From assembly GCA_050296515.1 (NCBI GenBank), contig JBNKRJ010000033.1, forward strand, positions 4,001 to 68,000: a DNA stretch of 64,000 nt, read 5' to 3'. Position numbers and translations under genes: made by a program. This DNA comes from NBLH01 sp050296515 (GTDB lineage Bacteria > Bacteroidota > Bacteroidia > Bacteroidales > NBLH01). Of the stretch, positions 1 to 7,546 are shown piece after piece. The notes under the pieces are model-generated. The model was not told where the DNA came from, did no database searches, and saw only the letters and a list, made by a program, of their open reading frames with translations. Within the stretch, counting starts at the first letter, position 1. Each line of letters begins with the position of its first letter.

Positions 1-150
1 GCTGAATGTAGGAAGTGAATGAAACTAAGCTTAGACACACCCTTGAGGATTAAATAAACAAATCTTTAGAACTTGAAACAAATTTACTTTAAATATGCAC
101 CTAAAACAATAGGGTGCAGGAATTAGAGTGCAAATGACAGGAATTCGATA

Positions 151-185
151 ATAACTGGTCGTATTTTAGGAATAACTGGTCGTAT
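151..185. repeat. Two direct 14-bp repeats
   Basis: ATAACTGGTCGTAT occurs at 151-164 and again at 172-185. The 21-bp period places both copies on the same face of the helix, as expected for a tandem protein-binding site, but it lies about 100 bp upstream of the nearest promoter-like box, so a remnant of a longer repeat array is equally possible. Confidence 0.4.
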
Positions 186-285
186 CATTTTCAAAATTTA
201 GGACAATTTTATTGCAATAATGTAAAATGTTGTTTACTTCAATATCATGTTTCTCGAAAAAATAAATTACCTTTCTTCACGATAC

Positions 286-293
286 TACTTTTG
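286..293 (+). promoter_or_regulatory. Bacteroidota -7 box upstream of the lipoprotein gene
   Basis: TACTTTTG matches the Bacteroidota -7 consensus TAnnTTTG exactly and lies 38 bases before the start codon at 331. No clear TTG -33 element is seen at the usual 19-20 bp distance. Confidence 0.45.
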
Positions 294-330
294 ATTTATT
301 TTCGTTAAAATGTTAATTTAATATACTTGA

Positions 331-708
331 ATGCTTTTATCAAAAAAAACAATGTTTGTTTTATTAATCAGCTTGAGTGCATTAACAAGCTGTATAACAA
401 CTGTTAAAAGCATTAATAAAAAGCCCGATCGTTACCAGGGGAAAAAAGTATATGTTCGTGGAGAAGTAATTAGTTCGCTTGATTTGCTTGATATTAACTG
501 TTTTACGCTGAAAGGAAGAAAAAGTAACCTGCTAATTGTTACTGATAATTTGTTGCCTTTAAAGCGTGATAAAATTTGGGTAACAGGTGTGGTCGAAAGA
601 AACTACAAATACAAAAAACGAACTTTGCTGGTTATTGTTGAAAAAAAGAAGAAGCTTAGAAAGGCTTATAAACAAAAAAATGTCAAAATTAATTCTTCTA
701 ATCAGTAG
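331..708 (+). CDS. Small lipoprotein, possible OB-fold
   Basis: A 125-residue protein with a lipoprotein signal: hydrophobic stretch followed by the lipobox LTSC, with the acceptor cysteine at residue 21. A second Met at residue 8 (base 352) is an alternative start giving a more compact signal. The mature part contains a short beta-rich segment of the type KPDxYxGKKVYVRGEV, which resembles small OB-fold proteins that bind nucleic acid or heme-handling partners; this is inference from pattern only. The C-terminal 25 residues are strongly basic. Its 3' end overlaps the convergent DUF1697 gene by 11 bases. No precise function is recognised. Confidence 0.7.
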   Translation: MLLSKKTMFVLLISLSALTSCITTVKSINKKPDRYQGKKVYVRGEVISSLDLLDINCFTLKGRKSNLLIVTDNLLPLKRDKIWVTGVVERNYKYKKRTLLVIVEKKKKLRKAYKQKNVKINSSNQ

Positions 709-1243
709 TCATCATTTCAAAAAGTTTCAAAACTGTTTTCCAGTTTCTGGTTGTTGCATTTATTTTTAGTTTATTTTCTAAAAAATTATTATTGATTTTG
801 GCTTTACCATAACCATTTATGCAATATAGATAGGTATATTTCCCTTCAAACTTAAATCTTTCCGTTTCATATTCAGCAGCTTTGAATTTTTTTATTAGCT
901 CAGTAGAAGGCAAGTCAGTAAAAAATGAAATCAACACTTTTGTTGGTTCTTCATTAGCTTCAGCAGTAAAAGGATTGTATTTAATCAGGTTTTCCAATTC
1001 GGTTAATGTTAAAACGATTACTGGTATGTTGAAGCTGTATTTTTCATCAATCAGCCGACTCATTTTGTCTGCAATTGCCTTATTGTCAGTTGATTTGCTT
1101 TTAAAAATAATATTCCCGCTTTGGATATAAGTGGAGACATTGTCAAACCCGCTTTCCAGTAATAATGTTTGGAAATCTTTCATTTTGATTAGGTTTTTCC
1201 CACTTACATTTACACCACGCAATAATGCTAAATATTTATTCAT
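698..1243 (-). CDS. DUF1697 family protein
   Basis: A 181-residue cytosolic protein beginning with the family hallmark YLALLRGVNVSGKN and followed by KMKDF and a TYIQSGNIIF segment; this order and length match DUF1697 proteins, which are widespread in bacteria and have no established biochemical role. No signal peptide or membrane segment is visible. It is transcribed convergently toward the lipoprotein gene at 331 and overlaps its last 11 bases. No linked gene hints at a partner. Family assignment is firm; function is unknown. Confidence 0.88.
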   Translation of the reverse strand: MNKYLALLRGVNVSGKNLIKMKDFQTLLLESGFDNVSTYIQSGNIIFKSKSTDNKAIADKMSRLIDEKYSFNIPVIVLTLTELENLIKYNPFTAEANEEPTKVLISFFTDLPSTELIKKFKAAEYETERFKFEGKYTYLYCINGYGKAKINNNFLENKLKINATTRNWKTVLKLFEMMTTD

Positions 1244-1407
1244 TATCTTCTATTCTTAAACTTTTATGTCTTCTGTAAATATAGTTTGATTCAAGTATTG
1301 GCTGCAAAGTTGTATTTTTAATTTTTTTTATTTGCTAAAGTAACAATTTGAATCTTTCAAGATCAAACATTATTTTTACGGCTTCATTAAAAAAAATAGC
1401 AATATCG

Positions 1408-2226
1408 ATGATTGAAAACTACAGAAAACTAGTTGAAGATGCCTGGGAAAACAGGGCTTTATTGGATCAGAATGAAACACAAGATGCAATTAGAGAATGC
1501 ATTGAATTAATAGATAAAGGTAAGCTGAGAGTGGCTGAGCCTACACAAAATGGCTGGCAGGTAAACGAATGGGTAAAAAAAGCAGTTATTTTGTATTTTC
1601 CAATTCAAAAAATGGAAACCGTGGAAGCCGGTGTGCTTGAATTTCATGATAAAATGAAATTGAAAACCGGTTACAAGGAGCTGGGTATCAGGGTAGTTCC
1701 TCATGCAGTAGCTCGTTACGGTGCTTATATATCAAAAGGTGTTATTATGATGCCTTCTTACGTGAATATTGGTGCTTATGTTGATGAAGGTACCATGGTT
1801 GATACTTGGGCAACAGTTGGTTCATGTGCTCAAATTGGTAAAAATGTACACCTTAGTGGCGGAGTTGGAATTGGCGGCGTTTTAGAACCTGTTCAGGCTG
1901 CTCCTGTAATCATTGAAGACGATTGTTTTATAGGTTCAAGATGTATTGTTGTTGAGGGTGTTCATATTGAAAAAGAAGCTGTTCTTGGAGCCAATGTTGT
2001 AATTACGGGTTCCACTAAAATAATTGATGTTTCAGGCAATGAACCCAAAGAATACAAAGGATTTGTTCCTGCAAGATCAGTAGTAATTCCTGGAAGCATA
2101 ACCAAAAAATTTCCAGCAGGTGAGTACAATGTGCCAGCAGCTTTAATTATTGGCCAGCGTAAACCATCTACAAATCTTAAAACATCTTTAAATGATGCAT
2201 TAAGAGAATATAATGTTGCCGTTTAA
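1408..2226 (+). CDS. dapD: 2,3,4,5-tetrahydropyridine-2,6-dicarboxylate N-succinyltransferase
   Basis: DapD transfers succinyl from succinyl-CoA to tetrahydrodipicolinate in the lysine/diaminopimelate pathway that feeds peptidoglycan. The frame opens with a TTG at 1348, but the ATG at 1408 gives 272 residues starting MIENYRKLVEDAWENRALL, which matches the family's usual length and N-terminus, so it is preferred. The N-terminal helical domain (about 1-100) is followed by a left-handed beta-helix of hexapeptide repeats: GVIMMPSYVNIGAYVDEGTM, then VHLSGGVGIGGVLEP, then CFIGSRCIVVEGV. The gene is monocistronic and is followed by a 119-bp inverted-repeat element. Assignment is secure. Confidence 0.96.
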   Translation: MIENYRKLVEDAWENRALLDQNETQDAIRECIELIDKGKLRVAEPTQNGWQVNEWVKKAVILYFPIQKMETVEAGVLEFHDKMKLKTGYKELGIRVVPHAVARYGAYISKGVIMMPSYVNIGAYVDEGTMVDTWATVGSCAQIGKNVHLSGGVGIGGVLEPVQAAPVIIEDDCFIGSRCIVVEGVHIEKEAVLGANVVITGSTKIIDVSGNEPKEYKGFVPARSVVIPGSITKKFPAGEYNVPAALIIGQRKPSTNLKTSLNDALREYNVAV

Positions 2227-2240
2227 TATCAAATAGAACC

Positions 2241-2359
2241 AGGACTGTATCAGAACTAATTTTTCGATGAATAATTTATCTTTCAATCTTATTGAAATAT
2301 CCATGATTGATGTTAAAATGAAAGAGATTTTTGTCTATTTTGACTTTTGATACAGCCTC
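2241..2359. repeat. MITE-like element with imperfect terminal inverted repeats
   Basis: The left end AGGACTGTATCAGAA (2241-2255) and the reverse complement of the right end, GAGGCTGTATCAAAAG (2344-2359), share the core CTGTATCA.AA. The 119-bp interior is AT-rich with no reading frame. Ends of this form (GGCTGTATCAAAA) resemble insertion-sequence termini in Bacteroidota, so a non-autonomous element or decayed IS pair is likely. No target-site duplication is evident. The hairpin could alternatively act as a dapD terminator. Confidence 0.4.
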
Positions 2360-2386
2360 AATTTCTCTTGTTTTGATGCTTTTTCC

Positions 2387-2394
2387 TACTTTTG
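2387..2394 (+). promoter_or_regulatory. -7 box upstream of the GT9 gene
   Basis: TACTTTTG is an exact TAnnTTTG match 28 bases before the ATG at 2423. A TTG at 2368-2370 lies 16 bp upstream, slightly closer than the usual 19-20 bp. Confidence 0.5.
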
Positions 2395-2422
2395 CATCGA
2401 TTTTAACACTTGGTAAACAGAC

Positions 2423-3406
2423 ATGCAAAGTCCCAAATTCCTTATTATTCAGACTGCTTTTATTGGCGATGCTATTTTAGCGACATCCCTTCTCGAAAAG
2501 TTGCATCAGCATTATCCTGATTCACAAATCGATTATTTAATCAGGAAAGGGAATGAAGGACTATTTGTTGCGCATCCATTTATAAATCAGTTAATTGTCT
2601 GGGATAAAAAGGGCGGGAAGTACAAAAATCTATTGAATATTTTAAAGCAGGTTCGAAAAACCAGGTACGATTATTTAATTAATTTACAGAGGTTTGCGAG
2701 TACCGGGTTGTTTGCCTCATTTTCAAAAGCAGAACAAGTAATTGGGTTTAAAAAGAATCCGTTTTCTTTTCTGTTTAATAAAAAGGTTGAGCATGAAATA
2801 GGAAATGGAAAGCATGAGGTTGAAAGGAACCAACTACTTATTCAGGATATAACTGACAGCAAGTTCGCACCTCTTAAATTGTATCCTGGGGAGGCAGACT
2901 TTCAAAAGACACTGCATTTCAAATCAGAAGAATACATTACTATTTCACCTGCATCAGTTTGGTTTACAAAGCAATTCCCTAAAGAAAAATGGATAGCGTT
3001 TATAAAAACTATTAATTCTTCTGTAAGTATTTACCTTTTGGGTGGACCAGGAGATAAAAAGCTTTGTGATGAGTTAAAAAAAGAATGTAGCCAGAAAAAT
3101 ATAGTTGCTTTGGCAGGTTCGTTAAGTTTTTTAGAATCAGCGGCTTTGATGAAGGATGCAGCAATGAATTATACGAATGACTCTGCTCCGCTTCATATTT
3201 CTTCAGCTATGAATGCACCAACTACTGCCATATTTTGCTCTACGGTTCCCGACTTCGGTTTTGGTCCTTTATCAACCAACTCGAAAGTTGTTGAAATTAA
3301 GGAAAAGCTGGATTGCCGCCCCTGTGGTTTACACGGAAAAAAAGAATGCCCCGAGGGTCATTTTAAATGTGGGTACATGATTGATATTGAGAAGCTTAAA
3401 TTTTGA
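2423..3406 (+). CDS. Glycosyltransferase family 9 (heptosyltransferase-like)
   Basis: A 327-residue cytosolic GT-B enzyme of the ADP-heptose:LPS heptosyltransferase family. It starts with the family signature FLIIQTAFIGDAILATSLL, continues with a DYLIRKG strand, a central SPASVWFTKQFPKEKW donor-site motif and YLLGGPGDK, and ends with NDSAPLHISSAMNAPTTAIF, the conserved nucleotide-sugar binding helix. The C-terminus is cysteine-rich (CRPCGLHGKKECPEG), a variation common in this subgroup. It probably adds a sugar to lipopolysaccharide core or a related glycan; the sugar cannot be read from the sequence. The tsaC-type gene follows immediately and overlaps if its upstream start is used. Confidence 0.9.
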   Translation: MQSPKFLIIQTAFIGDAILATSLLEKLHQHYPDSQIDYLIRKGNEGLFVAHPFINQLIVWDKKGGKYKNLLNILKQVRKTRYDYLINLQRFASTGLFASFSKAEQVIGFKKNPFSFLFNKKVEHEIGNGKHEVERNQLLIQDITDSKFAPLKLYPGEADFQKTLHFKSEEYITISPASVWFTKQFPKEKWIAFIKTINSSVSIYLLGGPGDKKLCDELKKECSQKNIVALAGSLSFLESAALMKDAAMNYTNDSAPLHISSAMNAPTTAIFCSTVPDFGFGPLSTNSKVVEIKEKLDCRPCGLHGKKECPEGHFKCGYMIDIEKLKF

Positions 3407-3410
3407 AAAA

Positions 3411-3974
3411 GTGGAAGAGGATATAAAAAAAGCACTTGAAGTTTTGTGGAATGGAGGAGTTATTCTCTATCCAACAGATACTATTTGGGGAATTGGCTGT
3501 GATGCAACAAACGAAGAAGCTGTAAAACAAGTATACAAAATTAAAGAACGTGAAGACAGCAAAAGCATGCTGGTTTTAGTTGATAACGCCAATAAAATAC
3601 CTTCCTACATTAAAGAAATGCCTGAAATTGCTTGGGATTTAATTGAGGTGACTGATAAACCATTAACCATTATTTATCCTGGAGCAAAAAATCTTGCAAA
3701 GAATCTGGTTCCTGTTGAAAATACTGTCGGAATCAGAGTGACAAATGAAGTTTTTACGCAAAAATTAATCCAGCGGTTTAAAAAACCCATTGTGTCAACT
3801 TCTGCAAATATTTCTGGTAAACCTTCACCTTCTAACTTTTCTGAAATTGACGAAGAGTTAAAAAAAAAGGTTGATTATATTGTGAATTACCGACAGGATG
3901 AAAAAAAGAAATTTGCTTCATCAGGAATTATTCAGTTGGGCGTTGGTGGTGAAGTGAAAATAATAAGAGAATGA
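3411..3974 (+). CDS. L-threonylcarbamoyladenylate synthase (Sua5/YciO/YrdC)
   Basis: This enzyme makes threonylcarbamoyl-AMP from threonine, bicarbonate and ATP, the first step of the t6A tRNA modification. The key motif GGVILYPTDTIWGIGCDA is followed by KIKERED, SMLVLVD, GIRVTNE and STSANISGKPSP, all typical of the YrdC fold. The frame is open back to a TTG at 3381 inside the preceding gene, but the GTG at 3411, four bases after that gene's stop, gives the usual compact N-terminus and 187 residues, so I choose it. The stand-alone YrdC length (no Sua5 C-terminal domain) fits TsaC/YciO-type proteins. Translational coupling with the GT9 gene is likely. Confidence 0.93.
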   Translation: MEEDIKKALEVLWNGGVILYPTDTIWGIGCDATNEEAVKQVYKIKEREDSKSMLVLVDNANKIPSYIKEMPEIAWDLIEVTDKPLTIIYPGAKNLAKNLVPVENTVGIRVTNEVFTQKLIQRFKKPIVSTSANISGKPSPSNFSEIDEELKKKVDYIVNYRQDEKKKFASSGIIQLGVGGEVKIIRE

Positions 3975-4024
3975 TACCAAAGCACTGGTTTGATCCGTTC
4001 TAGTTAAGTGAACCAGTAAGCTAA

Positions 4025-4942
4025 ATGATGCGCTATTTAATTTTTACAACCGTCCTTTTTATTTATGCCTGTTCGCAACAGGCTCAGGAGAAACAAAAGT
4101 CGATGCAAAGCTTTGAACATCAATTTGATAAAGTTAAAATTGATAAGGTTGTAGACATCCCAAAAGGAACCAATGAACGTAGTGCATCTTTTATAAAAAC
4201 CAGGCTCGAAGCACTGGTTGGGAATTACTTAAAAGGTCAATGTGAAAAAAATAGATTGACTTATCCTCCCCAATTTGTACTGTTTCGTTTTTTTAAGTAC
4301 GAAGAAGAATTTGAAGTTTGGGCTGGCAACTCAAGAAGTGATTCGCTAAAAAGAATTCTGTTATTAAAAGTTTGTGCAGTGGATAATGTTCCAGGAACAA
4401 AATTGGAGCAAGGAGATGGAAAAACACCCGAAGGCTTCTATAATTCCCCTCTTTATTACGGTAGCACTGCCGATTTTATGTGGATAAAACTCAATAACTC
4501 AGAAATCAGCACTTATGGAAAAGTTGGTTATGGATCAAGCTTTAAAATGTGTCTTGATTATCCTAATTCGTTAGATAGGTTAAAAACTAAAACAGTGATG
4601 AAGCATAATCGTCCGGGAAGTGCTATTTGCATTCATGGAAACTGTGTTAGCATTGGTTGCATTTCTTTTGAAAATGAGAACTATCTTCCTGTTTTTCTTG
4701 CTGCCTTAAACCATAATTCTGATAAATATGGTAATATAAAAATTCACATATTTCCTTTCAGGTTTGATAATTTTTCAGAAGTTGAGAAACTAAAGTTTTC
4801 AAAAGCCGATAGCAGAATAAAAAGCCAAAAAGTTCTTAATGACTGGAATAATCTTCAGGAAGCTTTTGATCTGTTTAATAAGAAACATAAGGCTTTAAAA
4901 TTTACACTTTCGAAAGACAAGTACCTCTACTCAACCTATTAG
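4025..4942 (+). CDS. L,D-transpeptidase (YkuD) lipoprotein
   Basis: A 305-residue lipoprotein (lipobox IYAC, cysteine 16) anchored in the envelope. The YkuD catalytic signature is visible as HGNCVSIGC: His204, Ser209 and the nucleophile Cys212. Upstream lies GDGKTPEGFY, the strand that opens the YkuD barrel. Such enzymes make 3-3 cross-links in peptidoglycan or attach lipoproteins to it. The region before about residue 110 is an accessory domain of unknown role. Two adjacent ATG codons (4025 and 4028) cannot be told apart. Catalytic family is secure; the substrate is inferred. Confidence 0.9.
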   Translation: MMRYLIFTTVLFIYACSQQAQEKQKSMQSFEHQFDKVKIDKVVDIPKGTNERSASFIKTRLEALVGNYLKGQCEKNRLTYPPQFVLFRFFKYEEEFEVWAGNSRSDSLKRILLLKVCAVDNVPGTKLEQGDGKTPEGFYNSPLYYGSTADFMWIKLNNSEISTYGKVGYGSSFKMCLDYPNSLDRLKTKTVMKHNRPGSAICIHGNCVSIGCISFENENYLPVFLAALNHNSDKYGNIKIHIFPFRFDNFSEVEKLKFSKADSRIKSQKVLNDWNNLQEAFDLFNKKHKALKFTLSKDKYLYSTY

Positions 4943-5036
4943 TAATCAGTAAAAAAACCATCAATTTTATCAAATTAGGTTTTGATACTAATTTTTTCTT
5001 TAGTAAATTCATAATACTAATTAAAAATTAATTGCT

Positions 5037-5555
5037 ATGAAAAAAACTATGAAATTGATGCTTACATTTAGCATAATTGGAGCATTATTCTTTATCTCTG
5101 CTTGTGGTGGAGGAGGTGGTAAAAAGGCCGAACTCACTGAAAAAGGAAAACTACTTGCTTCGGTAAGCTGGAAGCTGGATCCTAATGCAACCTTAAAAGG
5201 TACAACCGATGCAGTTAAAGATACTACAGGCATTACCGCAGATATAGAGTTAAAGGGTGATGTAAAAGCTTTTGCAGACTTTGTTGCCGAAACTGTTGTT
5301 TTTGCAGTTGACTCAAAAGATCCATCCAAACTATCTTATTCCAGAACTATCGGCGAAGGCTTTTTATCTAGCTCAGTAGTTGGTTATTGGGAGTTTAATG
5401 CTGACGAAAGCGCAATAATAATGAAAGAATGGGATAAGCAGGCAGGTAAAGAAAAAGATCCTGTAACTTACAACATTGTAGAGCTTACAGCTGATAAACT
5501 TGTTTTGCAAAAGGAAGGAGATGCATCACCAAATATCTATTTTCCAAAGAAATAG
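5037..5555 (+). CDS. Hypothetical lipoprotein, lipocalin-like
   Basis: A 172-residue lipoprotein with the signal ending in the lipobox ISAC followed by a run of glycines, a common tether in Bacteroidota surface lipoproteins. The mature part has alternating beta strands and a YWEFNADESAIIMKEWD segment resembling the lipocalin-like/DUF5004 folds of the phylum, where the text 'model - measured decline' type strands recur. No catalytic motif is visible. It stands alone between the transpeptidase and the ygeY block. Start ATG 5037 is followed by a second Met at residue 5, either of which preserves the signal. Function unknown. Confidence 0.75.
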   Translation: MKKTMKLMLTFSIIGALFFISACGGGGGKKAELTEKGKLLASVSWKLDPNATLKGTTDAVKDTTGITADIELKGDVKAFADFVAETVVFAVDSKDPSKLSYSRTIGEGFLSSSVVGYWEFNADESAIIMKEWDKQAGKEKDPVTYNIVELTADKLVLQKEGDASPNIYFPKK

Positions 5556-5590
5556 CTAGTGTTAAGTCAAGTATGATATCCTGGTAATTA

Positions 5591-5640
5591 GCCAGGTGAC
5601 AACACCTGGCTGGTGCACTTGTCAGGTGTTGTCACCTGAC
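5591..5640. repeat. Twin perfect hairpins, reverse-complementary cores
   Basis: GCCAGGTG-ACAA-CACCTGGC (5591-5610) and GTCAGGTG-TTGT-CACCTGAC (5621-5640) are two perfect 8-bp stems with 4-nt loops. Their 14-nt cores are reverse complements of each other, so the whole 50-bp unit is also one large palindrome. It sits about 35 bp after the lipoprotein stop and may serve as terminator, but the structure is characteristic of REP/BIME-like repeats. The TGTCAGGT core recurs in the palindrome inside the gene at 13664-14746. Confidence 0.7.
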
Positions 5641-5842
5641 AAATTAGCCATGACAGAACACTTGGTTTTAATTATAGAAAATGTATTGAGTCATTGTTTC
5701 TGAAGTGCAGGGACAATGACTTTTTTCTTTTCATCCTCCCTTGATTCACCTAAACCTATTATAAAACATAAAAATGGGGCGCACAATTCATTTTTTTTTT
5801 GTAAATATCATTTACCTTTATGAATTGTAATTTTAACTTGCA

Positions 5843-7051
5843 ATGAAAGAAATTAACTCTAAAATCACTGAACTATCTAAAAAATATCAGCAATATACTG
5901 CTGAGAACCTGTCGAAACTGGTTAAAATTAAATCTCTCAGCGCCCGTGAAAAGGAGGTGCAGTTTGAACTGAAAAGACAAATGGAAGAGGCCGGTTTTGA
6001 TGAGGTGAAAATTGATGGGCTTGGAAATGTCATCGGACGAATTGGTAATGGGAAGAAAATCCTTGCTATTGACGGACACATGGATACTGTTGACTTGGGT
6101 GCGATTGAAAACTGGGATTTTGACCCATTGGGTGGTGAGATAAAGGATGGCTTTGTGCATGGCAGGGGAACTGTTGATCAGGAAGGTGGCCCTGCAGCAT
6201 TTGTAACATCCGGAAAAATATTGAAAGAATTGGGTTTTGACAAAGACCTGACCATCTATTTTGTTGGAAGTGTGATGGAAGAAGATTGTGATGGCCTTTG
6301 CTGGAAGTATTTGGTTGAAGAAGAGGGAATTAAACCTGATTTTGTAATCAGCACCGAACCAACTAATTTGGGTATTTACCGGGGTCATAGAGGCAGAATG
6401 GAAATTCATGTTAGTTTCACAGGTGTTTCAGCACATGGCTCTGCACCTGAGAGAGGTAAAAATGCCATTTACATGGCTTCAAGAGCAGCGTTAGAAATTG
6501 AAAAGTTGAACGAGCGGCTAAAATACGATGAATTTTTAGGAAAAGGCAGTGTTACCATATCAGAGTTTGTTTCCGGAAGCCCTTCGTTATGTGCAGTAGC
6601 TGATTTTGCCAGATTACACCTTGACAGGAGATTGACATGGGGTGAAACCAAAGAATCAGCGGTAAAAGAAATCGAAGATATTGTTAAGGAATTAGGTGGC
6701 AAAGTCGAAGTGCTGAATTATTCCGAAAAAGCTTATACCGGCTTGGAATACGGAATGGAAAAGTATTATCCAACCTGGAAATTACCTGAAGATCATTCAC
6801 TTGTTCAGACAGGTGTAAAAACCTTTGAGAACCTGTTTGGTGAAAAACCAAATGTCGACAAATGGACTTTTTCAACCAATGCAGTAACTATTACAGGGAT
6901 TTATGGCATTCCGACTATTGGATTTGGCCCTGGAAATGAAGTGCTTGCGCATGCTCCTAATGAGAAAGTGCCGATTGATGACCTGGTAAAGGCTTCGGCG
7001 TTTTATGCTGCATTTGCATATGAAATATGTAGCACGAAGAAAGAAGCTTGA
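5843..7051 (+). CDS. ygeY: YgeY-family M20 metallohydrolase
   Basis: A 402-residue M20 peptidase/deacetylase-type protein. Metal and catalytic residues are visible: AIDGHMDTVD (His79, Asp81), GRGTVDQEGG (Asp112), EED at 147-149 preceded by Met, STEPTN (Glu172) and a C-terminal LAHAPNEKV histidine. Length and sequence fit the YgeY group, which in Escherichia coli lies in the ygeW-ygeX-ygeY cluster linked to purine/selenium-dependent metabolism; its exact substrate is not settled to my knowledge. Here ygeW is 0.5 kb downstream on the same strand, but ygeX is absent from the window. The last codons lie within a GAAG-rich repeat, so the C-terminal KKEA may have been shaped by it. Confidence 0.87.
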   Translation: MKEINSKITELSKKYQQYTAENLSKLVKIKSLSAREKEVQFELKRQMEEAGFDEVKIDGLGNVIGRIGNGKKILAIDGHMDTVDLGAIENWDFDPLGGEIKDGFVHGRGTVDQEGGPAAFVTSGKILKELGFDKDLTIYFVGSVMEEDCDGLCWKYLVEEEGIKPDFVISTEPTNLGIYRGHRGRMEIHVSFTGVSAHGSAPERGKNAIYMASRAALEIEKLNERLKYDEFLGKGSVTISEFVSGSPSLCAVADFARLHLDRRLTWGETKESAVKEIEDIVKELGGKVEVLNYSEKAYTGLEYGMEKYYPTWKLPEDHSLVQTGVKTFENLFGEKPNVDKWTFSTNAVTITGIYGIPTIGFGPGNEVLAHAPNEKVPIDDLVKASAFYAAFAYEICSTKKEA

Positions 7052-7063
7052 AGATCGAAGTTT
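7031..7063. repeat. GAAG-heptad repeat, left arm of inverted pair
   Basis: The segment AGCACGAAGAAAGAAGCTTG plus AAGATCGAAGTTT consists of GAAGNNN heptads. It overlaps the ygeY stop codon (7049-7051) and lies just left of the four-helix-bundle gene. The right arm at 7482-7506 is an inverted copy: the first 23 positions of the two arms agree at all but about four. Confidence 0.6.
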
Positions 7064-7082
7064 TAACCCATGATTATTCGAG

Positions 7083-7436
7083 ATGAAATTTAAGTTTGAA
7101 GGTTTGCAAATATGGCAAAGATCAATGGATTTGGGAGAAGATATTAATATTATTGCTGATATATTTCCTCCCAATGAACTTTATAATTTATCATCTCAGA
7201 TCAGAAGAGCAGTTGATTCAATTGCCTTAAATATTTATGAAGGATCAATTGAGCAATCTCAATTAGAATTTAAAAGATTCATGGGATATTCTATTCGTTC
7301 TCTTGCTGAGGTTGTTACGTGTCTGCATAAAGCTAAAAGAAGAAATTATGTTTCAGAAGAAGAATTTAATAAATATTACGAAGAATCTTTTAATTTAATG
7401 AATATGAAGGTCGCTTTTAAAAGAAAAATTAGATAA
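7083..7436 (+). CDS. Four-helix-bundle protein of the 23S rRNA-IVS/S23 family
   Basis: A 117-residue protein with the family layout: FEGLQIWQRSMDL (helix 1), SSQIRRAVDSIALNIYEGS (helix 2), FKRFMGYSIRSLAEVVTCL (helix 3) and a last helix near residues 90-115. Members were first noticed inside intervening sequences of 23S rRNA genes and also occur widely as isolated genes; they form pentamer-like four-helix bundles related in shape to Avd of diversity-generating retroelements, and have no settled function. No rRNA is present here. The gene interrupts the ygeY-ygeW pair and is bounded on both sides by inverted GAAG-heptad repeats, suggesting that gene and repeats entered together. Confidence 0.88.
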   Translation: MKFKFEGLQIWQRSMDLGEDINIIADIFPPNELYNLSSQIRRAVDSIALNIYEGSIEQSQLEFKRFMGYSIRSLAEVVTCLHKAKRRNYVSEEEFNKYYEESFNLMNMKVAFKRKIR

Positions 7437-7481
7437 AGAGGAAACAATAAATCTAAGTAGGAAGAAAAAATCGTGGCATGT

Positions 7482-7506
7482 AACTTCGAGCTTCCTACTT
7501 CGAGCT
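7482..7506. repeat. GAAG-heptad repeat, right arm of inverted pair
   Basis: AACTTCGAGCTTCCTACTTC followed by GAGCT is the inverted counterpart of the repeat at 7031-7063. Its reverse complement matches 23 of 25 positions of the copy at 39488-39512, showing a dispersed family rather than chance low complexity. Confidence 0.6.
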
Positions 7507-7546
7507 AAAATTGTGCAAAAAACTTTAATACAAAAATATAGACAGA

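Larger units (their letters stand above)
1..330. other. Non-coding left edge
   Basis: No convincing reading frame was seen. The stretch is AT-rich and holds two perfect copies of a 14-mer (ATAACTGGTCGTAT) at 151-164 and 172-185, i.e. 21 bp apart (two helical turns), and a TAnnTTTG box at 286-293 that fits the promoter of the lipoprotein gene starting at 331. Anything upstream of base 1 is unseen. Confidence 0.5.

Noticed and set aside
1348..1407. TTG start for dapD
   Set aside because: It would add 20 residues not found at the usual N-terminus; ATG 1408 gives the expected protein.
5021..5329. Antisense 102-codon frame opposite the lipoprotein gene
   Set aside because: It is a shadow of the plus-strand gene with low-complexity composition and no family or start signal.
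7083..7436. 23S rRNA intervening sequence or Avd of a diversity-generating retroelement
   Set aside because: The protein belongs to the same four-helix family, but no rRNA sequence, reverse transcriptase or template/variable repeat pair is present around it.
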